Both the position numbers and the translations under genes were made by a program. 64,000 nt of DNA, taken from positions 1-64,000 of the forward strand of contig NZ_WBZC01000004.1 of the NCBI RefSeq assembly GCF_009017275.1, given 5' to 3'. This stretch comes from Alkaliphilus pronyensis (GTDB lineage: Bacteria > Bacillota > Clostridia > Peptostreptococcales > Natronincolaceae). Shown here one piece after another: positions 8,569-16,999 of this stretch. Within the stretch, counting starts at the first letter, position 1; the number at the start of each line of letters is the position of its first letter. The notes below the pieces were generated by a model. It did not search any database, was not told where the DNA came from, and worked only from the letters and a program-made list of their open reading frames with translations.

Positions 8569-9438
8569 CTATGTTAATGGATTGTCAACCCTTTCTAAGC
8601 TTAGTTCAAAATAGTCTAACATGTTTTCAAACATTTCCTTTCTACCTTCATTCACAAAGCCTAGCTTTTTTAGCACATTTACCGATCGTTGATTTTGGGG
8701 ATAAGCTAAAGCAATTAACTTTTTATAATCATAGTTGTTTTTAAAATACTCCAAATATCCTCTACCTATTTCTGTGGCATATCCTTTATTCCACTCTTTA
8801 CTGTTGAGAGCATATAAATACTCGATACTATCAAGGCTTTTTATATAGTTTGCTCCTGCATGTCCAATAAGTTTTCCTGTCTCCTTACATATAACACCTA
8901 AAACACCGTAGCCTCTTTCCTTAAGATGATTTATAAAATAATCCATAAGCTTTTCAACTTCCTCGGGAGTTCTTCTCTTTCTATTACCTAACCAAATATA
9001 AACTTTATCATCACATAGCATATCACAGTAGTCATTAAAATCAAGAGGCTTAATTGGTCTTAAAATCAGTCTCTCAGTTTCTATCATTTGAGTTTTTTTC
9101 TCAATATGATTTAGGGGTGCCCATGCTTTTATTTTGGGTTCTCCCTCTTTATAGCACCAAATCCATCCATTTAGCTCTTTTTCCATTACTAGAACTTCTC
9201 CAACTTCAAGATTGAACTCTATTGCACAATAATCCTCTAAAATTGATCCCTTTTCCCCTTGCCTTTTGATTATTTGATGAGGTATCCAGCCTTCATTGTC
9301 TTCGGTTTTACATAATACCCAACCTCCCCAGTCACCATCATCAGATTCTTCTATACAAGCCACTTTTTGGTTTTTATTGACTGTAATAGGATTAGTAAAT
9401 TCATTTCTTCTGTTCTTAACTACTCTATACTTAATCAT
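8569..9438 (-). CDS. GNAT acetyltransferase with N-terminal SH3-like domains
   Basis: A 289-residue two-part protein. Residues 1-112 look like two SH3-type repeats (VACIEESDDGDWGGWVLC then VLVMEKELNGWIWCY, each followed by a WxP-type end). Residues 118-280 form a RimJ/RimL-like GNAT fold (ETERLILRPIKPLDFNDYCDML, GVLGVICKETGKLIGHAG, NKGYATEIGRGYLEYF, NQRSVNVLKKLGFVNEG). Such enzymes move an acetyl group from acetyl-CoA to an amine; the substrate is unknown. It has its own RBS and no clear operon partners. Confidence 0.85.
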   Translation of the reverse strand: MIKYRVVKNRRNEFTNPITVNKNQKVACIEESDDGDWGGWVLCKTEDNEGWIPHQIIKRQGEKGSILEDYCAIEFNLEVGEVLVMEKELNGWIWCYKEGEPKIKAWAPLNHIEKKTQMIETERLILRPIKPLDFNDYCDMLCDDKVYIWLGNRKRRTPEEVEKLMDYFINHLKERGYGVLGVICKETGKLIGHAGANYIKSLDSIEYLYALNSKEWNKGYATEIGRGYLEYFKNNYDYKKLIALAYPQNQRSVNVLKKLGFVNEGRKEMFENMLDYFELSLERVDNPLT

Positions 9439-9496
9439 AAGCTAAAACCACCTTCTTTTGTATATGTTCACCCTTTACTTTTCCAATAATTTAAAC

Positions 9497-10123
9497 TTAT
9501 CTCTGTTTCTCAACCATATTATTAACACCTAAACTAATTATTTGCATCTTCATCTTAAAGCTATTTATTGAATCATCAATTTTGCTTTCATCATCAATGG
9601 CTACCAGTATACAGTCCTTTAAAGAGGCAAATAATAGTTCAAAAACGCTTTTTCTAAGCTCTTTAGAATCTACTTTTAAAAGCAAATTATTCCAGCATTT
9701 CTCCAACATTGGGTGATGAAGAATTGAAATTATCATGGAGTTGTAAAATATTGATGTTGCCTTAGCACTCTTTATAATTTGCTTAAGTAATAATACTCTA
9801 TTTGATTCCTCCTTATTTTTTAGTTTATTAATCTCACTGATAAACAGGGCTTCAATAAGATCATAAATGTTCAGTTGTGAACTGCTTACAATGGACTCCA
9901 GCTCGAAACGCCTTTGCTTTTGAGTTTCAGATATTAAAAAAGCTAGGGCTTCTTCTTTGTCTATAAAGTAATGATAAAAGCTACCCCTTGGTATGTCTGC
10001 TGAAGTGGCAATATTCTTAACAGATACTTCTTCAAGGGGTACACGTGAATACTCATCAAAAACAGCCTTATATACTCTCTTTTGCTTCTCTTTACTTAAA
10101 TTAAAATAAGTTTCTGTTGGCAT
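9497..10123 (-). CDS. TetR/AcrR family transcriptional repressor
   Basis: A 208-residue regulator. The N-terminal helix-turn-helix is typical (VSVKNIATSADIPRGSFYHYFIDKEEAL, residues about 34-60) and is followed by an all-helical ligand domain. It is encoded 18 bp downstream of the Fe-S protein gene. Two 16-bp AATGAC-type palindromes lie in the promoter of that operon, so this repressor is likely autoregulated together with the Fe-S gene. The inducer is unknown. Confidence 0.93.
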   Translation of the reverse strand: MPTETYFNLSKEKQKRVYKAVFDEYSRVPLEEVSVKNIATSADIPRGSFYHYFIDKEEALAFLISETQKQRRFELESIVSSSQLNIYDLIEALFISEINKLKNKEESNRVLLLKQIIKSAKATSIFYNSMIISILHHPMLEKCWNNLLLKVDSKELRKSVFELLFASLKDCILVAIDDESKIDDSINSFKMKMQIISLGVNNMVEKQR

Positions 10124-10141
10124 TTTTATCTATCCTTTTAT

Positions 10142-11182
10142 TTACCTATATTTAGTCTTTATTTTATCATATAATTTGGGATTACGGGAAAAAGGACAAA
10201 CACTAATACACACAGCGCATCCCATAGTGGCAGTAAAAGATACAAAGCACTTCTCTCTATTGTAGCATTCATATCTATCCTTTGTGTTTTCAGAATGGCT
10301 TGCTTGTGCAAACTCTGGCTTTTCATAGATTGCTTCAGCAGGACATGAACTAACACATTTACCACAACCCTTACAAAACTCTCCAATCCAATCGTGTTCA
10401 GTTGTATCTGTCTCCTCAAATATTTTTTCATCAATGAAAATCGGAGATATGCGGCATCGTGGTCCAAATTCTTTTGTTATAACCATTGCATGTCGACCTA
10501 TTAGGCCTAAGCCTGCTTTTTCTGCAAGTGGCACATAATCAACTAAACCTCCTAATGGATGGTTAGCCATACCAATTATATTATATTTGTCTTTCAGCCA
10601 CATTACAATATCATTTGTTGCAATTCCTAAAGAGTTGTAGGTTTTTTGAACTTCCATTCCAGCATCTATTTTAGGTGCCTTTTCGATGGGTTCCTTTTTC
10701 ATTTCTTGAGCAAAAACTAGGGCGTACTTAAAGGGAATAGCTTTTCCTTCAAAAATATACTCCTTCGATACCTTTGTAAATCCAACAATTACCTTGTGTT
10801 TACTCCATGAGTATTGTAGCAAGTCATTCCAAATATCCTTATTAGGAAAGTTTTTAATCACATTTTCACTTGTGTGTGGAATCTCTTTACTATTTTCCAG
10901 TGAATATAAATAATCCTCCATATAGCTATAGTTCTTTTTAATATTAATCATCATACTAGGCATTATTTTTGCCATGTGGGTTACCAAGCGAATAGTACCT
11001 TTTATTCCTTTATTAGCAAACATTCTTTTCCCTCTATTTTTAACAGCACCAGGCTTTTTCTTGTATTCACTGGTTGTAAAATACTCAAAGCCCTCCATTA
11101 CAGCATTATTGCTCCCAATCAGTATTTTTTCTGGGAATTTTTTTAGTCTTGCCAAAAACTTTATTTCTTCTTTGCTTGTCAT
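10142..11182 (-). CDS. Ferredoxin-domain oxidoreductase, reductive-dehalogenase/QueG-like
   Basis: A 346-residue protein. The C-terminal third carries two [4Fe-4S] motifs: CKGCGKCVSSCP (about 271-282) and CAVCISVCPF near 325-335. The preceding region (ANHPLGGLVDYVPLAEKAGLGLIGRHAMVITKEFGPRCRIS) matches the fold shared by epoxyqueuosine reductase and reductive dehalogenases. The N-terminus (SMMINIKKNYSYMEDYLYSL) is not recognised. No Tat signal is seen, so it is likely cytosolic. True QueG is about the same size, but I do not see enough to assign queuosine function. Under TetR control, which argues for a stress or xenobiotic role. Confidence 0.8.
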   Translation of the reverse strand: MTSKEEIKFLARLKKFPEKILIGSNNAVMEGFEYFTTSEYKKKPGAVKNRGKRMFANKGIKGTIRLVTHMAKIMPSMMINIKKNYSYMEDYLYSLENSKEIPHTSENVIKNFPNKDIWNDLLQYSWSKHKVIVGFTKVSKEYIFEGKAIPFKYALVFAQEMKKEPIEKAPKIDAGMEVQKTYNSLGIATNDIVMWLKDKYNIIGMANHPLGGLVDYVPLAEKAGLGLIGRHAMVITKEFGPRCRISPIFIDEKIFEETDTTEHDWIGEFCKGCGKCVSSCPAEAIYEKPEFAQASHSENTKDRYECYNREKCFVSFTATMGCAVCISVCPFSRNPKLYDKIKTKYR

Positions 11183-11199
11183 GTTAAATCCCCCTGTCT

Positions 11200-11256
11200 A
11201 ATGACACGTGTCATTGTTGTAGGAGTATTATATAATGACATGCGTCATTTTGTCAA
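11200..11256 (-). promoter_or_regulatory. TetR-controlled promoter with two palindromic operators
   Basis: On the minus strand -35 TTGACA (11251-11256), an 18-bp gap and -10 TATAAT (11227-11232). One operator, AATGACGCATGTCATT (11234-11249), fills the spacer; the second, the perfect palindrome AATGACACGTGTCATT (11200-11215), lies just downstream of the -10. This is standard TetR-family architecture for the Fe-S/tetR operon starting at 11182. Confidence 0.85.
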
Positions 11257-11271
11257 TTCATTTTTTATCAA

Positions 11272-11335
11272 ACTCGGAGGCACTTATCTCCCGCTTAAGA
11301 AGTGGGAGTGTTAGTAACGCCGCTGAGATAAAGCT
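11272..11335 (+). repeat. 62-bp hairpin repeat, copy 1 (IS200/IS605-end-like)
   Basis: Contains CTCCCGCTTAAGAAGTGGGAG hairpin arms plus outer arms TTATCTC/GAGATAA. A second copy occurs in the opposite orientation at 55724-55786 with about eight differences. No transposase is nearby. The form (a hairpin and a lone end) resembles ends of IS200/IS605-family elements or small palindromic derivatives; that assignment is inference. Confidence 0.6.
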
Positions 11336-11356
11336 GGGTATGTTTTTGTTAAATAA

Positions 11357-11632
11357 TTAAAGCAAGTAATTATTTTCCTCATTGGCTTGTTCTATAGTTC
11401 TAATTTCATATGATTTATATCCCAGTGCAATGAATGGGTCAGCCTCTGCAATTTCTATAGCTTCAATTTTATCTTCTGCTAGAAAAATAACCATACCACC
11501 TGGATAATCCGTAAAGGGTCCACAAAGCACAAGCTTATCCTGGGAATCTAAATCCTTTAAATACTCTACGTGACTATTTATAACTTCATTGTTTAATAGC
11601 TTTAGATTCTTCATTAAGTATACAAATGTCAT
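11357..11632 (-). CDS. YciI family protein
   Basis: A 91-residue small ferredoxin-like alpha/beta protein. Family hallmarks are H21 in NSHVEYLKDLDSQDKL, the GPFTDYPGGMVIF segment (about 39-51), and AEADPFIALGYKSYEIR (about 64-80), in which the conserved D faces the presumed active site. Catalytic functions in this family vary. It stands alone, with the hairpin repeat just downstream. Confidence 0.88.
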   Translation of the reverse strand: MTFVYLMKNLKLLNNEVINSHVEYLKDLDSQDKLVLCGPFTDYPGGMVIFLAEDKIEAIEIAEADPFIALGYKSYEIRTIEQANEENNYLL

Positions 11633-11700
11633 TTATTATCCCTCCATTTAGTTTGCCTAATGCAAAATGAGTAAAAACAGCTTATTCTTCTTAACCCACA

Positions 11701-12666
11701 TTAAATATCCTTATTATGTAAATTAGATACAAGAATTAGCATCCTAACAGTGGAATCTATCTTTCTATTCATAGCTTTTCTCCACGAGTTAGACAGTGGA
11801 AAACACATATTATCTTTAACTTTTTGCTCCATATCCCAAAATCCATCTTCTAATAAGTTTTTATAAATCCATTCAATTAAAAACTTGCATTTAGTTGAAA
11901 TTAAACTATATTTACTTAATAACTCAAATGCACTTATATATCTGCTTGCTTGTTTTGAACAATAATTATCTGGTAGGCTTTTTAAGCTTTTATCATAAAT
12001 ATAATAGATGCCTTTTTCTGAATTAATAACATAATCTAGGTACTTAGACTCAGTGTCGCTAGATAAAAACTTCGATAATAGGGCTACAACGTAAAAGTTT
12101 TGAAATCCCCACATATGCTTTTCTTTTGGTGATTTATGCACTTCATAATAAGCTTCTTTATAATACTCCTTGTTGAATTTTTCTTTTGAAAATGCATAGG
12201 TTATTATACTTGCCCAATCTTTAGCTGTTTCTATTGCTAAGGCATTTGATGGGTCAATTATCAATACCCACGTTGAAACAAACAATCTAGTTAATAAATC
12301 CCAATCATGTTTTTTTTCCTTGTAATCCCTTAAATCCAGTTCTCCAAGTAAATATTTTTCCATGTAATTTAAGGCTTTTTTAATTGGCTCATCTTCTTTG
12401 TCTAAGCCCAATATAAGTAATCTTCTCATGGCCTGTTCTGTAGTTATGATTGACGTTGAAAACTGACTCATACTATGAAATTGGCCCCAAGAACCATCCT
12501 CCCACTGAAGACTTGTTATATTCTTTACCCATTTAGTTTCCATAATTTTGTTTTTAACTCTTATAAGTTCTTCATTATCTGTATCTAATTTCATTACATC
12601 ACGCATTAGAAGATATTTGGGTATAGGGTCTATATTGGTTATTAGCAGTTCTTCTACTGTAACCAC
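11701..12666 (-). CDS. Prenyltransferase/terpene-cyclase-like toroid protein, function unknown
   Basis: A 321-residue cytosolic protein. The N-terminal half has the SLQWEDGSWGQF segment (residues about 52-63), a QW-type motif as in squalene-hopene cyclases and related alpha/alpha toroids, and later LLEDGFWD (about 271) as a second partial QW unit. It lacks the DxDD catalytic acid of class II cyclases and is half their length, so it is probably not a cyclase itself. GTG start behind GGAGTG. Orphan gene; no neighbour explains it. Confidence 0.6.
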   Translation of the reverse strand: MVTVEELLITNIDPIPKYLLMRDVMKLDTDNEELIRVKNKIMETKWVKNITSLQWEDGSWGQFHSMSQFSTSIITTEQAMRRLLILGLDKEDEPIKKALNYMEKYLLGELDLRDYKEKKHDWDLLTRLFVSTWVLIIDPSNALAIETAKDWASIITYAFSKEKFNKEYYKEAYYEVHKSPKEKHMWGFQNFYVVALLSKFLSSDTESKYLDYVINSEKGIYYIYDKSLKSLPDNYCSKQASRYISAFELLSKYSLISTKCKFLIEWIYKNLLEDGFWDMEQKVKDNMCFPLSNSWRKAMNRKIDSTVRMLILVSNLHNKDI

Positions 12667-12711
12667 GTAGCTTCACTCCATTTACATTTAAGTTTCAGAA
12701 ATACTCTGTTC

Positions 12712-13287
12712 CTATCCTTTTATTGTCTTTAAAAAATCTGTTTTTTCTTTTTCATTATTAAATAATGAAAACCATTCACAAACCTCTACTGCAAAATCAA
12801 TAAAAGCTACCCCTTGTGCTGTTATAATATTCCTATCTGTTAAAGCTCTTTTGTTTTCAAAATTATTTCTTGGAAAAGGATCATCTTCATTAAACTGTGC
12901 TTTATGTTCATCTGTCCATTCAATAATTGATGTCGTATATTTTTTATCCTTCAAAACTCCCGCTTTAGCCAAAAATCTTGGGCCTGCACAGATGGCAGCT
13001 AAAAGCTTATTTCTATCGTTTAACTCTTTTATCAAATCCATTAGCTCAACTCTTATTTCTCCATTCCATCCACCAGTTATTATCAGACCTTCTATCTCAT
13101 CATTTACTAATATGTCTTTAACTAGCATTAATGGCTTGTACAACATCCCACACCTGCTTTTAATTATCTTATCTTCAAAAGCTACAGGTATTATTTCTTT
13201 CTCGGTATTTGTACCCAATAAATGTGTTAAAAAGGTAATTTCAAAGTCTGCCATATCATCATAAATAAATACCAGTATTTTTTTCAC
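12712..13287 (-). CDS. DJ-1/PfpI (type 1 glutamine amidotransferase-like) protein
   Basis: A 191-residue single-domain protein. The nucleophile elbow AAICAGPRFLA (C near residue 99) and the LIITGGWNGEIR segment (about 68-79) fit the DJ-1/PfpI superfamily; an acidic residue for the triad is expected around E17. Close relatives act as proteases, chaperones or deglycases, and which applies here cannot be told. Transcribed alone, with about a 45-bp gap to the toroid gene downstream. Confidence 0.88.
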   Translation of the reverse strand: MKKILVFIYDDMADFEITFLTHLLGTNTEKEIIPVAFEDKIIKSRCGMLYKPLMLVKDILVNDEIEGLIITGGWNGEIRVELMDLIKELNDRNKLLAAICAGPRFLAKAGVLKDKKYTTSIIEWTDEHKAQFNEDDPFPRNNFENKRALTDRNIITAQGVAFIDFAVEVCEWFSLFNNEKEKTDFLKTIKG

Positions 13288-13358
13288 AATTATCCCCTCA
13301 TTTCAATATATTTTTCAAATAACTTAGCAACAACCCTTTATTAAAAATTCTTGGTGTT

Positions 13359-14207
13359 TTACAGCCTATCGGGCTTTTTCTTAGTTTCCAGTAATACTAG
13401 AGCATCATTAAGCTTAGTGCTATCAGTCACTCTTAACCAAATCCATTTCCCATCATGATATTGCCTTGTATTGTTTACTAATTCTAATGTCTTCTTACTT
13501 ATTTTGTTTTTTACTAAATTGAAGCCTTCTAACTCTTTCCTACCAAAAGTAAATAGAATAGTAAAAGCCCTTCTTTCAGGATGAATTGATATAATTGTTC
13601 GTCTACCTTTTTTATACTGTAGCTCCCAACCATAATTCTTACCACCATATTTAATATATTTTTCCAGATTGTAACTGCTTTCGATATTACCAATTAGCTT
13701 ATCCCACAGCTCTATAACTTGACTCAGTTCAATGAACTTTCTCATAATATCTTCTGTTGGCTTAATTCTTTCATTAAGCATTCGAGAGTATTGACCTTGT
13801 AGCTTTATCTGTTCATTTAATCTTTTTATGTTTTCATAGGGCTTTATACAGCCATGATACTCATTTCTTTTAATTTTTTCTTGGGCCTCTTCTTGAATGC
13901 TTTCTAACCTTACTGCTCTTTCTTCAAGTTTCTCACAAATAAAATCATCACACTGGGAACAGTTTTCATATCCACGTTTTATTACACAGGGTCTAACCGG
14001 ACAACCATCGTCAATTAGATTAGCGGTTAAGCAATCTGAACTAATGCATCCCTCGCAATAAATATCATCTGGTTCTATTCTAAAACCAAAAAACTTAAAC
14101 CAACCATCACTCAACAATTGTCTTTTATCTTCTTTTTCAATATTTTCTTTATAGGCTAGACATAAGTCGCACCTATAGCCGCACCTAGTTAATATCTCTT
14201 TTCCCAT
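13359..14207 (-). CDS. DUF3795-DUF3788 fusion protein
   Basis: A 282-residue protein. The N-terminal part (about 1-85) is a cysteine-rich DUF3795-type zinc module (TRCGYRCDLCLAY, CEGCISSDC, CSQCDDFICEKL). The C-terminal part (about 140-280) matches DUF3788 (KYGGKNYGWELQYKKGRRT, FGRKELEGFN, HDGKWIWLRV). Both domains are uncharacterised. The join suggests binding of something small through the zinc module coupled to the YdhG/DUF3788 fold (inference). Confidence 0.75.
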   Translation of the reverse strand: MGKEILTRCGYRCDLCLAYKENIEKEDKRQLLSDGWFKFFGFRIEPDDIYCEGCISSDCLTANLIDDGCPVRPCVIKRGYENCSQCDDFICEKLEERAVRLESIQEEAQEKIKRNEYHGCIKPYENIKRLNEQIKLQGQYSRMLNERIKPTEDIMRKFIELSQVIELWDKLIGNIESSYNLEKYIKYGGKNYGWELQYKKGRRTIISIHPERRAFTILFTFGRKELEGFNLVKNKISKKTLELVNNTRQYHDGKWIWLRVTDSTKLNDALVLLETKKKPDRL

Positions 14208-14524
14208 TCTCTAAAGCTCCCCCCCCTTTAATACATTAAGACTAATAAATAATGTTTGCTACAACGTTATGAATATCACTTAATTAAATATTGGTTTCTA
14301 CAATAAAGCGTTAAACCCTTGCGATTGCAGCGTATAAGTTAGAAGTTAGAAGTTGGAAGTTAGAAGCTTGAGATAATATAAAAACTCTCACCTCTAGCCT
14401 CTTGCATCCTGCCTCTAAGTTGCGTAAAAGTGCTAGGATTTTGAAGTAACAAAGAAAATTGGGCTTTTTCATCAGTCTAAACCCAACGTTTGAGTTGGGC
14501 TTATTATTTAGTATGTGTCTTTAT
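14208..14524. repeat. Intergenic region with GAAGTTA-type repeats
   Basis: A 317-bp gap without a gene. At about 14336-14366 a heptamer-like AGTTAGA unit is repeated four times with small changes, followed by a CCTCT-rich stretch. The terminator of the two-component operon lies at 14482-14499. I see no promoter or RNA gene. Confidence 0.55.
14479..14502 (-). terminator. Terminator of the phoP-phoR-like operon
   Basis: CCCAAC/GTTGGG hairpin with a 6-nt loop, followed on the minus strand by TTTAG. It lies about 25 bp downstream of the histidine kinase stop. The T-run is short, so strength is uncertain. Confidence 0.55.
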
Positions 14525-16282
14525 CTATTTAATTGGAATTATTACTGTAAATTCTGTTCCTTTACCTACTTCGCTATTAACCTTTATCCTTCCGTTAAAT
14601 GCTATAACAATATGCTTTACAATTGCTAAGCCCAGCCCTGTACCACCTAGCTTTTTGCTTCTAGCCTTATCTACCCTGTAGAAGCGTTCAAACAATCTAG
14701 GAAGTTCATTTTTGGGTATACCTAAGCCTGTATCTCTTACTACTATAACTACATTTTTATATTTTTTATATGCATTTATGTAAACTTTTCCACCCTGGGG
14801 AGTATATTTAATGGCATTGTCTAATAAATTAATTAACATTTGCTTAAACCAATCTCTATTTCCATATATCTGTGGTAAGCTACCTTCTATCTCTGTGTTG
14901 ATTACAATTTCTTTGTCATTTGCTATAGGTTTTATAATTTCAATTACTTCATTTATTGCCTCTGTAGTATAAATTTCTTGTCTAATATTATTTGTTGTGC
15001 TTTCAATTTCTGATAGGCTTAAGATATCATCTATAAGTCTTGATAATCTCTCTGTTTCTATATCAATTATATCAAGAAAACGCATTTTAGTTTCTTCATC
15101 ATCTATGGCATCTGACTTAAGGGTTTCTACAAAGCCACTTATTGAGGTTAAGGGTGTTTTTAGCTCGTGGGAAACATTAGCAACAAAATCCGAACGCATT
15201 TTTTCTAGTTTTCTTATCTCTGTTACATCCTCTAATAAAGTAACTATACCTATCACTCTAGTAGGATCATCTTCTAGCCTAATTAAGTTGGTGTATATTT
15301 TTAATATTCTTTCCTTTGGTTCATATATTGCAATTTCCAATTGTGTGTTTTGATGATTCTCAAACAAATCCTTTATTCTTTCCTCTAAAGCATTATTTCT
15401 AATTACTTCTAATATGTGTTTTCCAATTGCCTCCTCTGCCTTTACTTCAAACAATCTTTCAGCAGCAGGATTTATTAGAATAATGCGATGCGTATTATCT
15501 ACAGCTATAATAGGGTTTATAATACTGATTAACAGTGCTTTAAACTTAGTATTATTATCAGATAGTTTATCAATAGTTGTTTTTAATATATCAGCCATAT
15601 TGTTAAAATTATTTGCCAATAACCCTATTTCATCATCAGAGGTTACGTCAACTCTTCGATTAAAGTCACCTTCAGCAATTTTCCTCGACACATCAGTCAT
15701 TTCATAAATAGGCTTCATCAAACGTTTAATAAACCTATATGCTAATATAAGGGACGCAAATAAACCAAATAAAACTGATATACCAATATAGTAATAAAGC
15801 TTACTGTTAATAACGTTTATTTGCTGTAGGGTAATAGCAAGCCTTATAACCTTAATTTGAAAGATATCAATATTAACTGGTAGTGCTATGTATAGCATCT
15901 CTTCATTAATGGTAGTGCTATATCTTACAGACTTCCCAATTTCTCCTTGGTAAACAGCTAACACTTCTGGTCTATTATAATGATTTTCTATTGTCCTCAT
16001 GTCAGCTACTGAATCTGCCAACACTTCTCCTTTTTCATCTATAATGGTTATTCTAGCGTTAATTCTTTTACCATAGTCTATAATCATTTTCTGAAGATCG
16101 TTAATTGTTAGGGAATCTCCCTTATCCATAATTACTTTTTCTAGTAATAGACCGTTGGAGATCAGCCTATTCTCCAGCTCATCCACGTAATTTGTTCGAA
16201 TTAAAGTAAGATTTAAAAAACCAGATAAAAGTATCCCTAATAGAATTATTATAAAGAATGCAGCAAGTATTTTTTTTTGCAT
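14525..16282 (-). CDS. phoR: PhoR/PnpS-type membrane sensor histidine kinase
   Basis: A 585-residue sensor. TM1 (about 5-25), an extracytoplasmic domain of about 130 residues, TM2 (about 160-180), HAMP (about 181-235), a PAS domain (about 240-345) and HisKA with the H-box FVANVSHELKTPLTS (His near residue 368) are seen, followed by HATPase_c with N box (LINLLDNAIKYT), G1 (VRDTGLGIP) and G2 (GGTGLGLAI). The architecture matches PhoR/WalK-like kinases. It follows its regulator gene with an 8-bp gap. Phosphate as signal is inferred from family resemblance only; no pst/phoU genes are in the window. Confidence 0.88.
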   Translation of the reverse strand: MQKKILAAFFIIILLGILLSGFLNLTLIRTNYVDELENRLISNGLLLEKVIMDKGDSLTINDLQKMIIDYGKRINARITIIDEKGEVLADSVADMRTIENHYNRPEVLAVYQGEIGKSVRYSTTINEEMLYIALPVNIDIFQIKVIRLAITLQQINVINSKLYYYIGISVLFGLFASLILAYRFIKRLMKPIYEMTDVSRKIAEGDFNRRVDVTSDDEIGLLANNFNNMADILKTTIDKLSDNNTKFKALLISIINPIIAVDNTHRIILINPAAERLFEVKAEEAIGKHILEVIRNNALEERIKDLFENHQNTQLEIAIYEPKERILKIYTNLIRLEDDPTRVIGIVTLLEDVTEIRKLEKMRSDFVANVSHELKTPLTSISGFVETLKSDAIDDEETKMRFLDIIDIETERLSRLIDDILSLSEIESTTNNIRQEIYTTEAINEVIEIIKPIANDKEIVINTEIEGSLPQIYGNRDWFKQMLINLLDNAIKYTPQGGKVYINAYKKYKNVVIVVRDTGLGIPKNELPRLFERFYRVDKARSKKLGGTGLGLAIVKHIVIAFNGRIKVNSEVGKGTEFTVIIPIK

Positions 16283-16290
16283 AGTAGCAC

Positions 16291-16983
16291 CTACTTTATT
16301 TTGTATCCTACACCTCTAATGGTTTCAATATATTCTCCTGATTCATCATCTCCAATTTTCTTTCTTAGATGTCTAATATGTACATCTACTGTTCTTGTTT
16401 CTCCAAAATATTCGTATCCCCAAACCTCATCAAGTAAAAGATTTCTTGACAATACCTTTCCTCTATTTTCGATTAGTATTTTCAATAACTCAAACTCCTT
16501 TAGAGTTAGGTCTACAACCTTTCCTTTTATCATAACCACATGCTTTTCTGTATCCATTTCTAAGTCCTTGACCCTTAGTACTTTACTATTTTTTATTCTA
16601 GGTGTATCTTCTATTCGTCTTAGAACTGCCTTTATTCTAGCCAACAACTCCCTTACACTGAAGGGCTTAGTTAAATAATCATCAGCTCCAAGCTCTAGTC
16701 CTAGAATACGATCTGTCTCTTCGCCTCTAGCAGTCAGCATAATTATTGGAAGCTTATCTAATCCATCTATCCTACGGATTTTCTTGCAAACCTCTAGTCC
16801 GTCCATTCCAGGAAGCATTAAATCTAAAACAACTAAATCTACTTCTTGGCTACTAAGAAATTCAATACATTTTTCCCCATCGTCACTGGTGTATACCTCG
16901 AAACCGTTTTTTTCTAAATTAAACTTAATTAATTCAAGTATATGCTCTTCATCATCAACCACTAAAATTTTTCGTTGACCCAT
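16291..16983 (-). CDS. phoP: OmpR/PhoB-family response regulator
   Basis: A 230-residue regulator with a receiver domain (VVDDEEHILELIKFNLE; phospho-acceptor D in VVLDLMLPG near residue 54; K in TKPFSVRELLARI near 105) and a C-terminal winged-helix DNA-binding domain (DEVWGYEYFGETRTVDVHIRHLR). It lies upstream of, and overlaps in expression with, the PhoR-like kinase, forming a two-component pair. Target genes are not evident in the window. Confidence 0.92.
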   Translation of the reverse strand: MGQRKILVVDDEEHILELIKFNLEKNGFEVYTSDDGEKCIEFLSSQEVDLVVLDLMLPGMDGLEVCKKIRRIDGLDKLPIIMLTARGEETDRILGLELGADDYLTKPFSVRELLARIKAVLRRIEDTPRIKNSKVLRVKDLEMDTEKHVVMIKGKVVDLTLKEFELLKILIENRGKVLSRNLLLDEVWGYEYFGETRTVDVHIRHLRKKIGDDESGEYIETIRGVGYKIK

Positions 16984-16999
16984 GTGATAACCTCCCTAC

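Noticed and set aside
10159-10467. Minus-strand 102-codon frame inside the Fe-S protein gene
   Set aside because: A second frame of the same DNA; the Fe-S frame carries the conserved cysteine motifs.
14330-14420. CRISPR-like array from repeating AGTTAGA units
   Set aside because: Units are 7 bp, without spacers of constant length and no cas genes.
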